Shown here piece by piece: positions 1 through 6,709 of a stretch of DNA of 29,895 bases. The position numbers were made by a program, and so were the translations under genes. The DNA is taken from NCBI GenBank assembly GCA_003157595.1, contig PMKB01000220.1, positions 1 to 29,895 on the forward strand, given 5' to 3'. The stretch's first letter is position 1. Every line of letters starts with the position of its first letter. This DNA comes from Solirubrobacterales bacterium (GTDB lineage: Bacteria; Actinomycetota; Thermoleophilia; Solirubrobacterales; Solirubrobacteraceae). The notes beneath the pieces were generated by a model that was not told the DNA's origin, made no database searches, and saw nothing but the letters and a program-made list of their open reading frames with translations.

Positions 1-5
1 GGCGC

Positions 6-34
6 GGGCGGGCGGGCGCGGGCGGGCGGGCGGG
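6..34 (+). repeat. GGGC tandem tract with G-quadruplex potential
   Basis: Seven runs of three G, separated by one C or CGC, lie at 6-8, 10-12, 14-16, 20-22, 24-26, 28-30 and 32-34. The pattern satisfies the usual G3-N1-7 quadruplex rule on the plus strand. It ends about ten bases beyond the stop codon of the minus-strand gene at 45-971, so it would be C-rich in that gene's transcript. It may extend left of the window. Function is unknown; it could act in termination or simply be slippage-prone low-complexity DNA. Confidence 0.6.
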
Positions 35-44
35 CGGCGCCGAG

Positions 45-971
45 TCAGCCGCTGTACTCGGCGATGCCGAAGGCTGCGCAGAGCCCGGAGTCGTCAAACA
101 CGGTGAGGGTTCCGGCCGCGATCTCCCCATTCTGCTCGTAGGAGAAGCTCAGCTGCGAGGGGGCGGCGTTGGTGGTCGTGACCGTGGTCCCCGTGTTGAA
201 GTTTCCCTCCTCCTTGACAAAGCCGGTCGCGACCGCGTTCGCCACGGCGCTCATCCCGTAGGACGCGGAGCTGACCGAGGTGGTGGCGTCGATGTCGACG
301 TCACCCCCGGTGCATCTCATCGCCAGCGTCAGACCCGCGATGTTGCTCGCCAACGTCGAATCGGTGCTCGAGCTGCTCCACTCGGAGATGTTGAGGAGCC
401 GATCGCCATCGACGGTCGTGGAGTTGGCGGCGGTCGTCGCATTGGTGGCGTCGGTGGCGTTCGTGGCGTCGGTGGCGTTCGTCGCGTTCGTCGCGTTCGT
501 CGCGTTGGCGACGGCGCCCGAGACCTGCGAGCCGCTGATCGTGCCGGTGATCGTTGCCGCCGTGGTCGCGCTCGTGGCGGTCTTGGCGCTGGTGGCGTTG
601 GCGACGGCGCCCGAGACCTGGGACCCGCGGACCGTGCCGGTGATCGTTGTCGCGGTGGCCGCGCTCGTGGCGGTCTTGGCGGTGATCGCGCTCCTGGCGT
701 TGGTCGCGTTCACCGCGGTGGCCGCGCTCGAGGCCTGGCCTGCGAACACCGCCGACGGGACGGTCGGGAACCCGGCGACGTCGACATCCTTGCCGGTCAC
801 GGTGTGGTTCTCCAATTTGACGCCGGAGACCGAGTGGTCCTGCAGTTGCGAGCCGCTGATCAACTTGACCGCGAACGAAGTGCCGCCCGTGACCGCGTAG
901 GAGGTGCCGCCGAGCGCGATGAACAGCGCCAGTGAGGCGATGACCGTGGCGGGCTGCGGCTTGAGCCTCAT
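45..971 (-). CDS. Secreted protein with Asn-Ala-Thr-rich low-complexity repeats
   Basis: Encodes 308 residues. The ATG at 971 is chosen because GGAGGT sits eight bases upstream and the protein then begins MRLKPQPATVIASLALFIALGG, a classic signal peptide or N-terminal anchor. An upstream in-frame ATG at 1136 would add 55 residues unlike a coding N-terminus. After the signal come short G-S-Q-L/V repeats (GSQLQDHSVSG, RGSQVSGAVANAT, SGSQVSGAVANAT), then a run built of NAT and DAT triplets, then a non-repetitive C-terminal domain of about 110 residues with two cysteines. The DNA carries a 93-bp tandem repeat at 502-687 and a nine-base repeat at about 444-508. Many NxT sites and small residues suggest an extended surface or cell-wall stalk with a terminal domain. 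I do not recognise a catalytic domain; function unknown. Confidence 0.75.
   Translation of the reverse strand: MRLKPQPATVIASLALFIALGGTSYAVTGGTSFAVKLISGSQLQDHSVSGVKLENHTVTGKDVDVAGFPTVPSAVFAGQASSAATAVNATNARSAITAKTATSAATATTITGTVRGSQVSGAVANATSAKTATSATTAATITGTISGSQVSGAVANATNATNATNATDATNATDATNATTAANSTTVDGDRLLNISEWSSSSTDSTLASNIAGLTLAMRCTGGDVDIDATTSVSSASYGMSAVANAVATGFVKEEGNFNTGTTVTTTNAAPSQLSFSYEQNGEIAAGTLTVFDDSGLCAAFGIAEYSG
502..687 (-). repeat. 93-bp tandem duplication inside the NAT-repeat gene
   Basis: Two adjacent 93-bp units, 502-594 and 595-687, differ at about ten positions, roughly 89% identity by eye. The period is a multiple of three (31 codons), so the reading frame is kept. Just upstream, at about 444-508, a nine-base unit of the type GTCGCGTTC is repeated about seven times and encodes the NAT/DAT tract. 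Both arrays are expected to vary in copy number by slippage or recombination. Confidence 0.7.
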
Positions 972-1209
972 CGATTGTGACCTCCGTGCGGCGGAAACCG
1001 AGCGCGACCTGTCGCAGACCCGCGCAGGCGCGCCCAGTGATCGGCCCGAGTGACTCGAACCTTCAAGCTGGGGCTCAACAGGCAGCCGGGGCGGATTGGG
1101 CGATTCTGCCGGGGGATTCGCCCCGAATAGGGTCATTCCTGCTGAGTTCGCGGCGCTGTCACGAAGTCAATCTGTCGCCGCGGGCTGGCAGCGCCGGAGA
1201 CGCCACGAT

Positions 1210-4023
1210 CTATCGGGCGTGGGCGTCGGCCTTTGGTTCTCGCGCCGCCCTCGGGGAATCTGCGGGCTTCGGAGTAGATGCGAGCTCGACTGCGGCGGTG
1301 AGATCAAGCCGTGCGCCCTCGGCAAGTTCGGCCTCGAGATTCGCCGGGCCGAGGGCGCCGCCGAGGGCGTCTCGCGTGCGTGCGTAAAGGTTCTGTTCAA
1401 ACGGCTTCATCGTGGCTCCGATCCGGTCGAGCAGCGCGATCGCGAAGCCGAGCATCCGGGCCCCGTAGAGTGGCTGCGCGGTGCGGGATGCGACCGCGGC
1501 AAACGCGATCAGGCACCATGCGACGTCCTCGCTGTCCCCGACGCGTTCGGAGACCGCGATGCTCTCGCCCAGGAGCGTCCGCGCGTCATCGAGCCTGTTC
1601 TGTTCAACGGCGACGGCGCCGAGGTTGTACATGGATCGCGCGACGTTCGCCGTATCGCCGAGGGTGCGCAGGATGGCGAGGCTTTGCTCGAAGTGCGCGG
1701 TCGCGGTGTCGAGTTCGCGTTGTGAGAGCGCGACGTCTCCTCGATTGTTCTGCGCGAGCGCCAGGAGCCTGTCCTCGTGAAGATCGAGGCACTCGCGGAT
1801 GCATTCATCGAGCGTGGCAGCGGCGCTGTCGAGCTCTCCCTGCGCGTGCAGGATCGCGCCGAGGTTGCTCAGGGCGCGCGCCGCGCCTGCCCGATCTCCG
1901 AGCCCTTGGTAGGTGGACAGGGAGCGACTCGCAAGCTCGTGCGCGAGGGAGTAGTCGCCTTGGATGACGGCGAGAGCGGAGGCCGCGCGCAGCGCCTTTG
2001 CGAGTGAGGGGTCGTCGTCATGCGCGCCGCGGTCGATCGCGTGCTGCAGGCGGCTCAGTCCCTCGCGGATGTGGCCGCGCACGTACCAGAAGCGCCCGAG
2101 CCCGGCGGCCAGGCGTAACTCGCGGCCGGCCATGCCGGGGTCGGTCGCGAGCCAGTCGAGTGCAGCTCTCAGGTTGTCGTGCTCGCCGTCAAGCCGCATA
2201 AGCCATTCGGCTTGGTCGCTGCCGGAGAGCTGCTGCTCGGCCGTCTCGACCAGGCCGGAGAAATGCTCAGCGTGACGACGGCGTGGCTCCACCTCGTCGC
2301 CGAGCCGCTCGGCAGCGTATTCGCGCACAACCTCGAGGAGGTGATACCGATCGCCGCTCGCATGAACCAGGCTCGCTGCAACAAGCGATTCGAGTCGCTC
2401 GATCACGGCGCCCGATCCCGCCACGGCTGCCATCGATTCGAGCGAGAAGCCGCCGGCGAAGACCGATAGCTGGGCAAACAGCCGCTGATCCTCGGCAGCG
2501 AGAAGATCGAAGCTCCAGTCGATCGTCGAGCGCAGCGTGCGGTGGCGGGCTGGTGCGTCGCGCGGTCCGTTTCGCAGCGTGGCGAGCCGCGAATCAAGCA
2601 GTGTGAGCAGCTCCGCCGGCGACAGGGCCCGCAGCCACGGGGCGGCCAGCTCGATCGCAAGCGGCGACCCGTCGAGGCGGTCGCAGACCTGCGCAAGCGT
2701 TTCCCGGCTCGAAGCCAGCATCGCGGCGGGGGCGCCAGCCGCGATTGTCTGTCGCATGAACAGCTCAAACGCTGCGGATCGTTCGAGCGGCGGCACCACC
2801 AGCACTTGCTCGGCTGAGAGTCGAAGGACGGTCGTGCTGGTGGCCAGCACCCGGATCCGCGGAGCGGCCGCGAGCAGCTGGACGAGCGGGGCGACTCCGG
2901 CGAGGAGATGTTCGAGGTTGTCGAGCACGAGCAACAGCTCGAGTGGCCGCAGATGCTCTCCGAGTAGCTCCGGCCACGACGACCCGCCGGCCTCGCGCAG
3001 ACCGAGCGCGTGCCCGATCGACGCAAGCAGCAGCTCGGGATCGCGCAACGCCGCCAGCTCGACGAGAATCGCTCCGTCGGCGAGTTCCTCTCCGACGAGA
3101 GCCGCCGATTCGACGGCCAAGCGAGTCTTCCCGACGCCACCAGGACCAACGAGCGTCACGAGGCGTGCCGTAGCCGACAGCAGCAGCCGCCGCACCTCGG
3201 CGATCTCTCGATCACGGCCGATCGTGGCGCTCGGCGGAGCCGGGACGCGGCGGCGCTCGGCCCAACTCCCGCTCATCGGGGCGAGCTGGAGCGACGGATC
3301 CTGGCGCAGGATCAACCGCTCCAGTTCGCGCAACTGCGTGCCAGGCTCCAAACCGAGCGCTTCGACGAGCGCCTCGCGACCGTGCCGGTAACACGCGAGG
3401 GCATCTGCCTGGCGACCACCGCGGTAGAGCGCGAGCATCAGCTGCCCGCGCAGCAAGTCCCGCAGAGGATTCTCCGCGACGAGCAGCTCAAGCTCGGCCA
3501 ACACCCCGCCATGGCGCCCGAGCTCCAGATCCGCCGCAACCCGCTCCTCGATGCACTCGAGCCGCAACTCATCAAGTCGGCTTGCCTCCTCGCAGGCAAA
3601 CGACTCGGTCCGGAGGTCCGAAAGGGCCGCTCCCCGCCACAGGGCGAGCGCGCGGACCTGCAACGATCGCGCCAGCCGCGGGTTGCCCTGCGCGCGCGCG
3701 CGCCGACCGTCGGCGAAGAGCCCTTCGAACCGGTCCGCGTCCAGCTCGCCCGCCTCCACGACCAGCGCGTATCCGGGGCGCCTCGTCAGCAGTCGGTCCG
3801 GCGGCAAACACCGGCGAACCTGCGAGACGTACAGCCGCAGCAAGCTGGCCGCGGAGTCCGGCGGACCGCTGCCCCACAGCGCCTCTATCAACGCCTCTGA
3901 CGACACGGCTTCGCCCGCTCTCAGAAGCAGCGCCGCAAGCAGCGCCCGCTGCCGGCGCGCACTCAGGCCGACCGGCGTGCCGCCGACGATCACCGCTAAC
4001 GGGCCAAGCACCCGAAATTCCAT
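1210..4023 (-). CDS. SARP-family regulator: BTAD + NB-ARC ATPase + TPR
   Basis: Encodes 937 residues, typical of large AfsR/SARP-type regulators. Residues 1-90 form an OmpR-like winged helix starting MEFRVLGPLAV, the usual start of the family; the ATG at 4023 gives this start and has GGGGA upstream. Residues about 95-240 are the bacterial transcriptional activation domain (helical, ending EPGTQLRELERLIL). An AP/NB-ARC-type ATPase follows with Walker A GPGGVGKT at 293-300 and a Walker-B-like LLLVLDNLEHLL near 360. The C-terminal 350 residues are TPR-like helical repeats with ALSNLGAILHAQGELDSA and RSMYNLGAVAVEQNRLDDA. Family role: ATP-gated transcription activator bound to direct repeats near promoters. 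Its start lies 89 bp from that of the divergent secreted-protein gene at 4113, so that gene and its duplicate at 4969 are the obvious candidate targets (inference). Confidence 0.9.
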   Translation of the reverse strand: MEFRVLGPLAVIVGGTPVGLSARRQRALLAALLLRAGEAVSSEALIEALWGSGPPDSAASLLRLYVSQVRRCLPPDRLLTRRPGYALVVEAGELDADRFEGLFADGRRARAQGNPRLARSLQVRALALWRGAALSDLRTESFACEEASRLDELRLECIEERVAADLELGRHGGVLAELELLVAENPLRDLLRGQLMLALYRGGRQADALACYRHGREALVEALGLEPGTQLRELERLILRQDPSLQLAPMSGSWAERRRVPAPPSATIGRDREIAEVRRLLLSATARLVTLVGPGGVGKTRLAVESAALVGEELADGAILVELAALRDPELLLASIGHALGLREAGGSSWPELLGEHLRPLELLLVLDNLEHLLAGVAPLVQLLAAAPRIRVLATSTTVLRLSAEQVLVVPPLERSAAFELFMRQTIAAGAPAAMLASSRETLAQVCDRLDGSPLAIELAAPWLRALSPAELLTLLDSRLATLRNGPRDAPARHRTLRSTIDWSFDLLAAEDQRLFAQLSVFAGGFSLESMAAVAGSGAVIERLESLVAASLVHASGDRYHLLEVVREYAAERLGDEVEPRRRHAEHFSGLVETAEQQLSGSDQAEWLMRLDGEHDNLRAALDWLATDPGMAGRELRLAAGLGRFWYVRGHIREGLSRLQHAIDRGAHDDDPSLAKALRAASALAVIQGDYSLAHELASRSLSTYQGLGDRAGAARALSNLGAILHAQGELDSAAATLDECIRECLDLHEDRLLALAQNNRGDVALSQRELDTATAHFEQSLAILRTLGDTANVARSMYNLGAVAVEQNRLDDARTLLGESIAVSERVGDSEDVAWCLIAFAAVASRTAQPLYGARMLGFAIALLDRIGATMKPFEQNLYARTRDALGGALGPANLEAELAEGARLDLTAAVELASTPKPADSPRAAREPKADAHAR

Positions 4024-4112
4024 CGGCGTCCCCACTGTCCAGGTGACTATGCCGATTCTATGCACCCGCCGCGTACTCTCACGGTGCTTCGATGACGACC
4101 CGAGGGAGACCG
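4024..4112. promoter_or_regulatory. Divergent promoter region between SARP gene and secreted-protein gene
   Basis: This 89-bp gap separates two divergent start codons and must hold promoters for both genes unless transcripts come from farther away. A TANNNT-type -10 candidate, TACTCT, lies at 4074-4079 for the plus-strand gene, and TAGAAT lies at 4055-4060 reading minus for the SARP gene. No convincing -35 box is seen for either. GAGGGAGA at 4102-4109 is the ribosome binding site for the gene at 4113. Confidence 0.35.
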
Positions 4113-4625
4113 ATGAAGAACGTCACGCTCGCAACCGTCGCCGGCCTCACGGCAACCGCCGCAATGGCTGTCGCCACGATCGCCGGCCCGCTCGCGCCGG
4201 CCAGCGCGGCTGGGGCGCCGTGCACGCCGACGACGCCGACGATCAAAGGTCACCCGGCCATGGGCTTCTGCGGACCGGCTAGCGCAACGGTCACGGTCGG
4301 CGGCAAGACCTACACCTTCCACAACGGATTCTGCGCTGAACCGATCACGCACTCCGACTCTTTTCAGCTCAGCCTGGGCACCGACGTTCCCACGCTCGGG
4401 GGTCCGAACAACAACGCCGGGGAGCCGGTCTTCAGCATGGACATCGCGAGGGGGCACACAAGCGCGTCGATCGCCGACGTCTACTTCGGCGGCCGCGAAC
4501 TCCTCGCCAACGCCCCGATCGCCCTCAGCGGCCAGATCCCGACCAAAGGAACATTCACCGGGAAGCACACCGCCATCCACTTCACCGGCACGTGGGACTG
4601 CCATGGCGTGATCTACAAGAGCTGA
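4113..4625 (+). CDS. Small secreted protein, copy 1 of a tandem pair
   Basis: Encodes 170 residues. The ATG at 4113 is preferred over the one at 4092 because GAGGGAGA lies just upstream and the protein then starts with a clean signal peptide (MKNVTLATVAGL, hydrophobic core, cleavage near PASAAG). The mature part, about 135 residues, contains four cysteines and the blocks PCTPTTPTI, CGPASATVTVGGKTYTF, NGFC and FTGTWDCHG near the C-terminus. All are shared with the gene at 4969, so the two arose by tandem duplication. The four conserved cysteines suggest two disulfides and an extracellular beta-rich fold. I do not recognise the family and cannot assign a function. It diverges from the SARP regulator and may be controlled by it. 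Confidence 0.8.
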   Translation: MKNVTLATVAGLTATAAMAVATIAGPLAPASAAGAPCTPTTPTIKGHPAMGFCGPASATVTVGGKTYTFHNGFCAEPITHSDSFQLSLGTDVPTLGGPNNNAGEPVFSMDIARGHTSASIADVYFGGRELLANAPIALSGQIPTKGTFTGKHTAIHFTGTWDCHGVIYKS

Positions 4626-4968
4626 GCCCCGGTGCACGGGCCTCGAGCCCGACCCAGCCGTTGGCATACCTGGACTACGACCAGGGCCACCCGCTGCGGC
4701 GCTGAGCGTGATGGCGGCAGCCGTTACGAGCAGGACGGCGTTCGTCCTCGACCGTCGAGCAAGCCGGCTGACTCGCACCTGCGAGCCGGACTGAACGTGA
4801 ACTCGCGACGCAGATCGCGAGACCACCCGCGGGCCGCGGCAGCCAGAGCTTTCCGCGGTCAGGTCGAGAACCAGCATCGCCGCCCGGTCCGGAGGCGGCC
4901 GAATAGCGGGCCCGCGCTCGCGCTCCAGCCCATCGACACCCCACCCCACAGATAGACAGAGGAGTCAA
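4626..4968. other. 343-bp intergenic region between the duplicated genes; no gene seen
   Basis: The reading frames crossing this stretch lack ribosome binding sites and continue as antisense shadows of the neighbouring genes. One imperfect hairpin lies at 4763-4789: CTCGC and GCGAG pair around ACCT, with CCGG on both flanks, but no T-run follows. It could be a leftover terminator of the first gene. The last bases carry AGAGGAGT, the ribosome binding site for the gene at 4969. No promoter can be named with confidence. Confidence 0.5.
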
Positions 4969-5457
4969 ATGAAGCTCGTTCTCCCCACAATCACCCTGCT
5001 CGCCGCGGCCGGCGCAATGACGGGGACCGCCGCGGCCGGTTCCGCCGCCCCTCCTTGCACGCCGACGACCACGAAGATCGGCGGCAAGCCGGCCGTAATC
5101 AACTGCGGCCCGGCGACCGCGACGGTGAAGATCGGCGGCAGGACTTACGACTTCAAGAGCGGCTTCTGCGAGAGCTCTCCGGCGAACAAGGAAGCTCTGA
5201 ATCTCACACTCGGCACCACGGTCGAGACAGCGAAACCGGGCAGCGCACCCTTCTTCAGCCTCACCGCAACCACGTTCGGAATCGCAACGCTCAACGCCGA
5301 CTACGGCGGCAAGACCATCATTCTCGAGAGCCTCGTGTCGGTAAAGGGGAAGATCCCGTCGAACGGCACGTTTGCGCCAACCTCTCTGGGCGGCGGCCCG
5401 ACCAAGTTCACCGGCACCTGGAACTGCCACGGCGTGGTCTACACACAACCGGGGTAG
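4969..5457 (+). CDS. Small secreted protein, copy 2 of a tandem pair
   Basis: Encodes 162 residues with GAGGAG seven bases before the ATG. The signal peptide is MKLVLPTITLLAAAGAM with cleavage near AAAGSAA. The mature protein aligns along its length with the product of 4113-4625: PCTPTTTKI, CGPATATVKIGGRTYDF, SGFC, GKIPSNGTF and FTGTWNCHGVVYT match the corresponding blocks, and all four cysteines are kept. The middle section, about residues 70-110, has diverged most. No known domain is recognised; a secreted disulfide-stabilised beta protein is the best structural guess. The 343-bp gap and its own ribosome binding site suggest it may have its own promoter. Confidence 0.8.
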   Translation: MKLVLPTITLLAAAGAMTGTAAAGSAAPPCTPTTTKIGGKPAVINCGPATATVKIGGRTYDFKSGFCESSPANKEALNLTLGTTVETAKPGSAPFFSLTATTFGIATLNADYGGKTIILESLVSVKGKIPSNGTFAPTSLGGGPTKFTGTWNCHGVVYTQPG

Positions 5458-5521
5458 CCGAGCCGAAGGATCGTGCGCCACAGCGTGCGAAGCCTCCCGC
5501 GTTCGACGCCCTTTGCGGCGC

Positions 5522-5619
5522 CTGACGGCAGGTTGCGCCATGTTGCGGCGGTTTCAGGCAGTTTGGACGCGCGTGGACCGGGTCATGTCTGCCGAGTTCG
5601 GGACATTTCTCGGGACACG
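5522..5619. repeat. 98-bp direct repeat, copy A (left of the toxin-antitoxin pair)
   Basis: Aligns without gaps to 6507-6604 in the same orientation, 75 of 98 positions identical by hand count, with 10/10 and 8/8 identity in its most conserved blocks. The conserved end holds TCGGGACA twice (5598-5605 and 5610-5617) at a 12-bp period; the other copy has the same pair at the same period. Paired octamers at a one-turn spacing look like binding sites for a DNA-binding protein, for example integrase arm sites. That reading is inference. No tRNA-like sequence abuts this copy. Confidence 0.7.
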
Positions 5620-5643
5620 GGGAAAAGATCTTGACTGCAGGGC

Positions 5644-5671
5644 GTAGTGCGTTTTGCGCTACGGTACACGC
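5644..5671 (+). promoter_or_regulatory. Leaderless promoter and operator-like palindrome of the toxin-antitoxin operon
   Basis: GTAGTGCG (5644-5651) and TGCGCTAC (5655-5662) form an imperfect inverted repeat, six of eight positions matching, around TTT. Overlapping its right arm is TACGGT (5660-5665), a TANNNT -10 box placed six bases before the antitoxin ATG at 5672, the spacing expected for a leaderless transcript beginning at the ATG. No ribosome binding site precedes this ATG, which supports that reading. A TTGACT lies at 5631-5636 but is too far away for a standard -35. Antitoxins of this fold usually repress their own operon, so the palindrome is a candidate operator. Confidence 0.5.
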
Positions 5672-5923
5672 ATGGCCTCCTCTGCCTCGCCACTTTCTCT
5701 CCGACTTGGCGCCGATGGGCTGGGCGCGCTCGATGAGATCGCTCGGCGACGAGGCGTCAGCCGGTCGGAGGCGGCTCGCCAAGCGATTGCAGAGACCGCG
5801 GAGCGAGAGCGTCGCCGTAGCGGACTCGCGGCGGAGGCACGCGCACTCGCGAGCAATCCCGCCTACGTTCAGGAGGCGGGCGAGGTGGCCGAGTTGATGG
5901 AGCGCCTCCGTGGTCAGAGGTGA
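5672..5923 (+). CDS. Ribbon-helix-helix antitoxin
   Basis: Encodes 83 residues. The N-terminal part, PLSLRLGADGLGALDEIARRRGVSRSEAARQAIAE in segments, is a typical ribbon-helix-helix (CopG/MetJ fold): a short beta strand (SLRL), helix 1, then GVSRSEAAR opening helix 2. The charged, probably disordered C-terminal half would wrap the toxin. The ATG at 5672 is chosen over an in-frame ATG at 5654 because the family starts just before the strand and because a leaderless promoter fits it. The stop overlaps the start of the downstream MazF-like toxin gene, the classic antitoxin-first order with translational coupling. Role: neutralises the toxin and, by family precedent, represses the operon. Confidence 0.85.
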   Translation: MASSASPLSLRLGADGLGALDEIARRRGVSRSEAARQAIAETAERERRRSGLAAEARALASNPAYVQEAGEVAELMERLRGQR

Positions 5924-6227
5924 CGTGCACGCGATCAAGCTTCCCGTCCGCCGTGGTCACGTTCAGCACGGTCGGCGCTTCGCAGTGATCGTCCAGGCCG
6001 ATGACCTGCTCACGCTCTCGACGGTCGTGGTTTGTCCGACTTCGAGTTCGACGCCAACGGCGAGCTTCCACCCCGAGGTGTCGATCGGAGAGAAACCGAC
6101 GCGCGTAATGTGCGAGATGGTCGGAGCCGTTGACCCGCGACTTCTTGGGAAGCAGGTCGGGCATCTGAGGCTGGACGAGATGAGATGCGTCGACGACGCG
6201 CTGGCGCTGGTGCTCGAGCTTCGCTGA
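5910..6227 (+). CDS. MazF/PemK-family endoribonuclease toxin
   Basis: Encodes 105 residues, the usual size of MazF toxins. It begins VRGDVHAIKLP from a GTG at 5910, matching the family start (basic-Gly-Asp/Glu-Val-aromatic/His). The next core block is GRRFAVIVQADDL, then STVVVCPTSS, with TRVMCEMVGAVDPRLLGKQVGHL as the conserved distal block. A second in-frame GTG at 5925 would remove the conserved RGD start, so 5910 is preferred, giving a 14-bp overlap with the antitoxin. Role by family: sequence-specific cleavage of single-stranded RNA causing growth arrest. The cognate partner is the ribbon-helix-helix protein just upstream. The pair lies between two 98-bp direct repeats, consistent with a mobile cassette. 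Confidence 0.88.
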   Translation: MVRGDVHAIKLPVRRGHVQHGRRFAVIVQADDLLTLSTVVVCPTSSSTPTASFHPEVSIGEKPTRVMCEMVGAVDPRLLGKQVGHLRLDEMRCVDDALALVLELR

Positions 6228-6457
6228 CGAGCCGTAGCCGACCGCCGTTCCCTCAGCGACGCGTCATGAGGAGGCGGAACCTCCTGCTTCAGCCGAAGGG
6301 CTGATGATCTTGTGCGGCTGATCCATTGCCAGGCTCCCTCGTGTCGAGCACGATCGCCAATCCCGCGGCACCCAGAAGCAGTCGCTCGCCGTACGACCAA
6401 CCGCCTAGGCGAGAACCCAGACTACTCGCCCGCATCCAATGCGAACTCCCCTCTCGA
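6228..6457. other. Gene-poor gap after the toxin gene
   Basis: No credible coding region. A small hairpin, AGGAGG (6269-6274) and CCTCCT (6280-6285) around a five-base loop, lies 42 bp after the toxin stop and might act as a weak terminator, although no T-run follows. The rest shows nothing I can name up to the tRNA-derived repeat at 6458. Confidence 0.4.
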
Positions 6458-6500
6458 TGGGCCGTGTTGGAATCGAACCAACAACCTTGGGCTTAAGAGG
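6458..6500 (-). repeat. 43-bp copy of the tRNA-Lys 3' half (attachment-site-like)
   Basis: Base-for-base identical to 13644-13686, the part of the intact tRNA-Lys gene running from the anticodon stem-loop through the T arm to the discriminator base, and in the same orientation. The 5' half of the tRNA is absent here; sequence diverges completely beyond 6500. Integrative elements that insert in tRNA genes leave exactly this: an intact tRNA at one end and a directly repeated 3' fragment at the other. The fragment cannot fold as a tRNA. Copy B of the 98-bp repeat begins six bases beyond it on the side facing the tRNA. Confidence 0.85.
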
Positions 6501-6506
6501 AGCCGC

Positions 6507-6604
6507 TTGAGGGCAGCTTGCGCCAGCTTGCGGGGGTTTCGCGCGGGTTGGGCGAGCTCTAGCAGGGTCACTTTTGCCGAGTTCGGGACATATTTCGGGA
6601 CACG
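6507..6604. repeat. 98-bp direct repeat, copy B (next to the tRNA fragment)
   Basis: Ungapped match to 5522-5619, about 77% identical. It holds TCGGGACA at 6583-6590 and 6595-6602, the same 12-bp-period octamer pair as copy A. Lying directly beside the tRNA-derived 43-bp core, it sits where the arm region of a phage-type attachment site would be. About 105 bp separate it from the end of the sugar permease gene at 6710. Confidence 0.7.
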
Positions 6605-6709
6605 TTTCGGTACCGAAGGGTCGAGCGCCACGCGCTGTCATGGCTACTCACGCAACCAGTACGCGAGCAGTGGGCGATCAGGCGTTTCGTCGCGCGGGCC
6701 GCGCAACGA

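Noticed and set aside
280..900. A plus-strand open frame encoding long valine/alanine-rich repeats.
   Set aside because: It is the antisense reading of the NAT-repeat secreted protein; the minus-strand gene has a strong ribosome binding site and a signal peptide.
4047..4949. A 300-codon minus-strand open frame across the secreted-protein gene and gap.
   Set aside because: Antisense to a gene with a clear signal peptide; no domain or start signal.
5461..5521. A second tRNA-derived fragment beside repeat A, suggested by CGTTCGACG.
   Set aside because: The flanking bases cannot form a five-pair T stem, and no acceptor or anticodon sequence is present.
6405..6641. Minus-strand short open frames across the tRNA fragment and repeat B, with a counterpart frame across repeat A.
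   Set aside because: The shared peptide-like similarity follows from the DNA repeat itself; part of the frame is tRNA sequence and there is no ribosome binding site.
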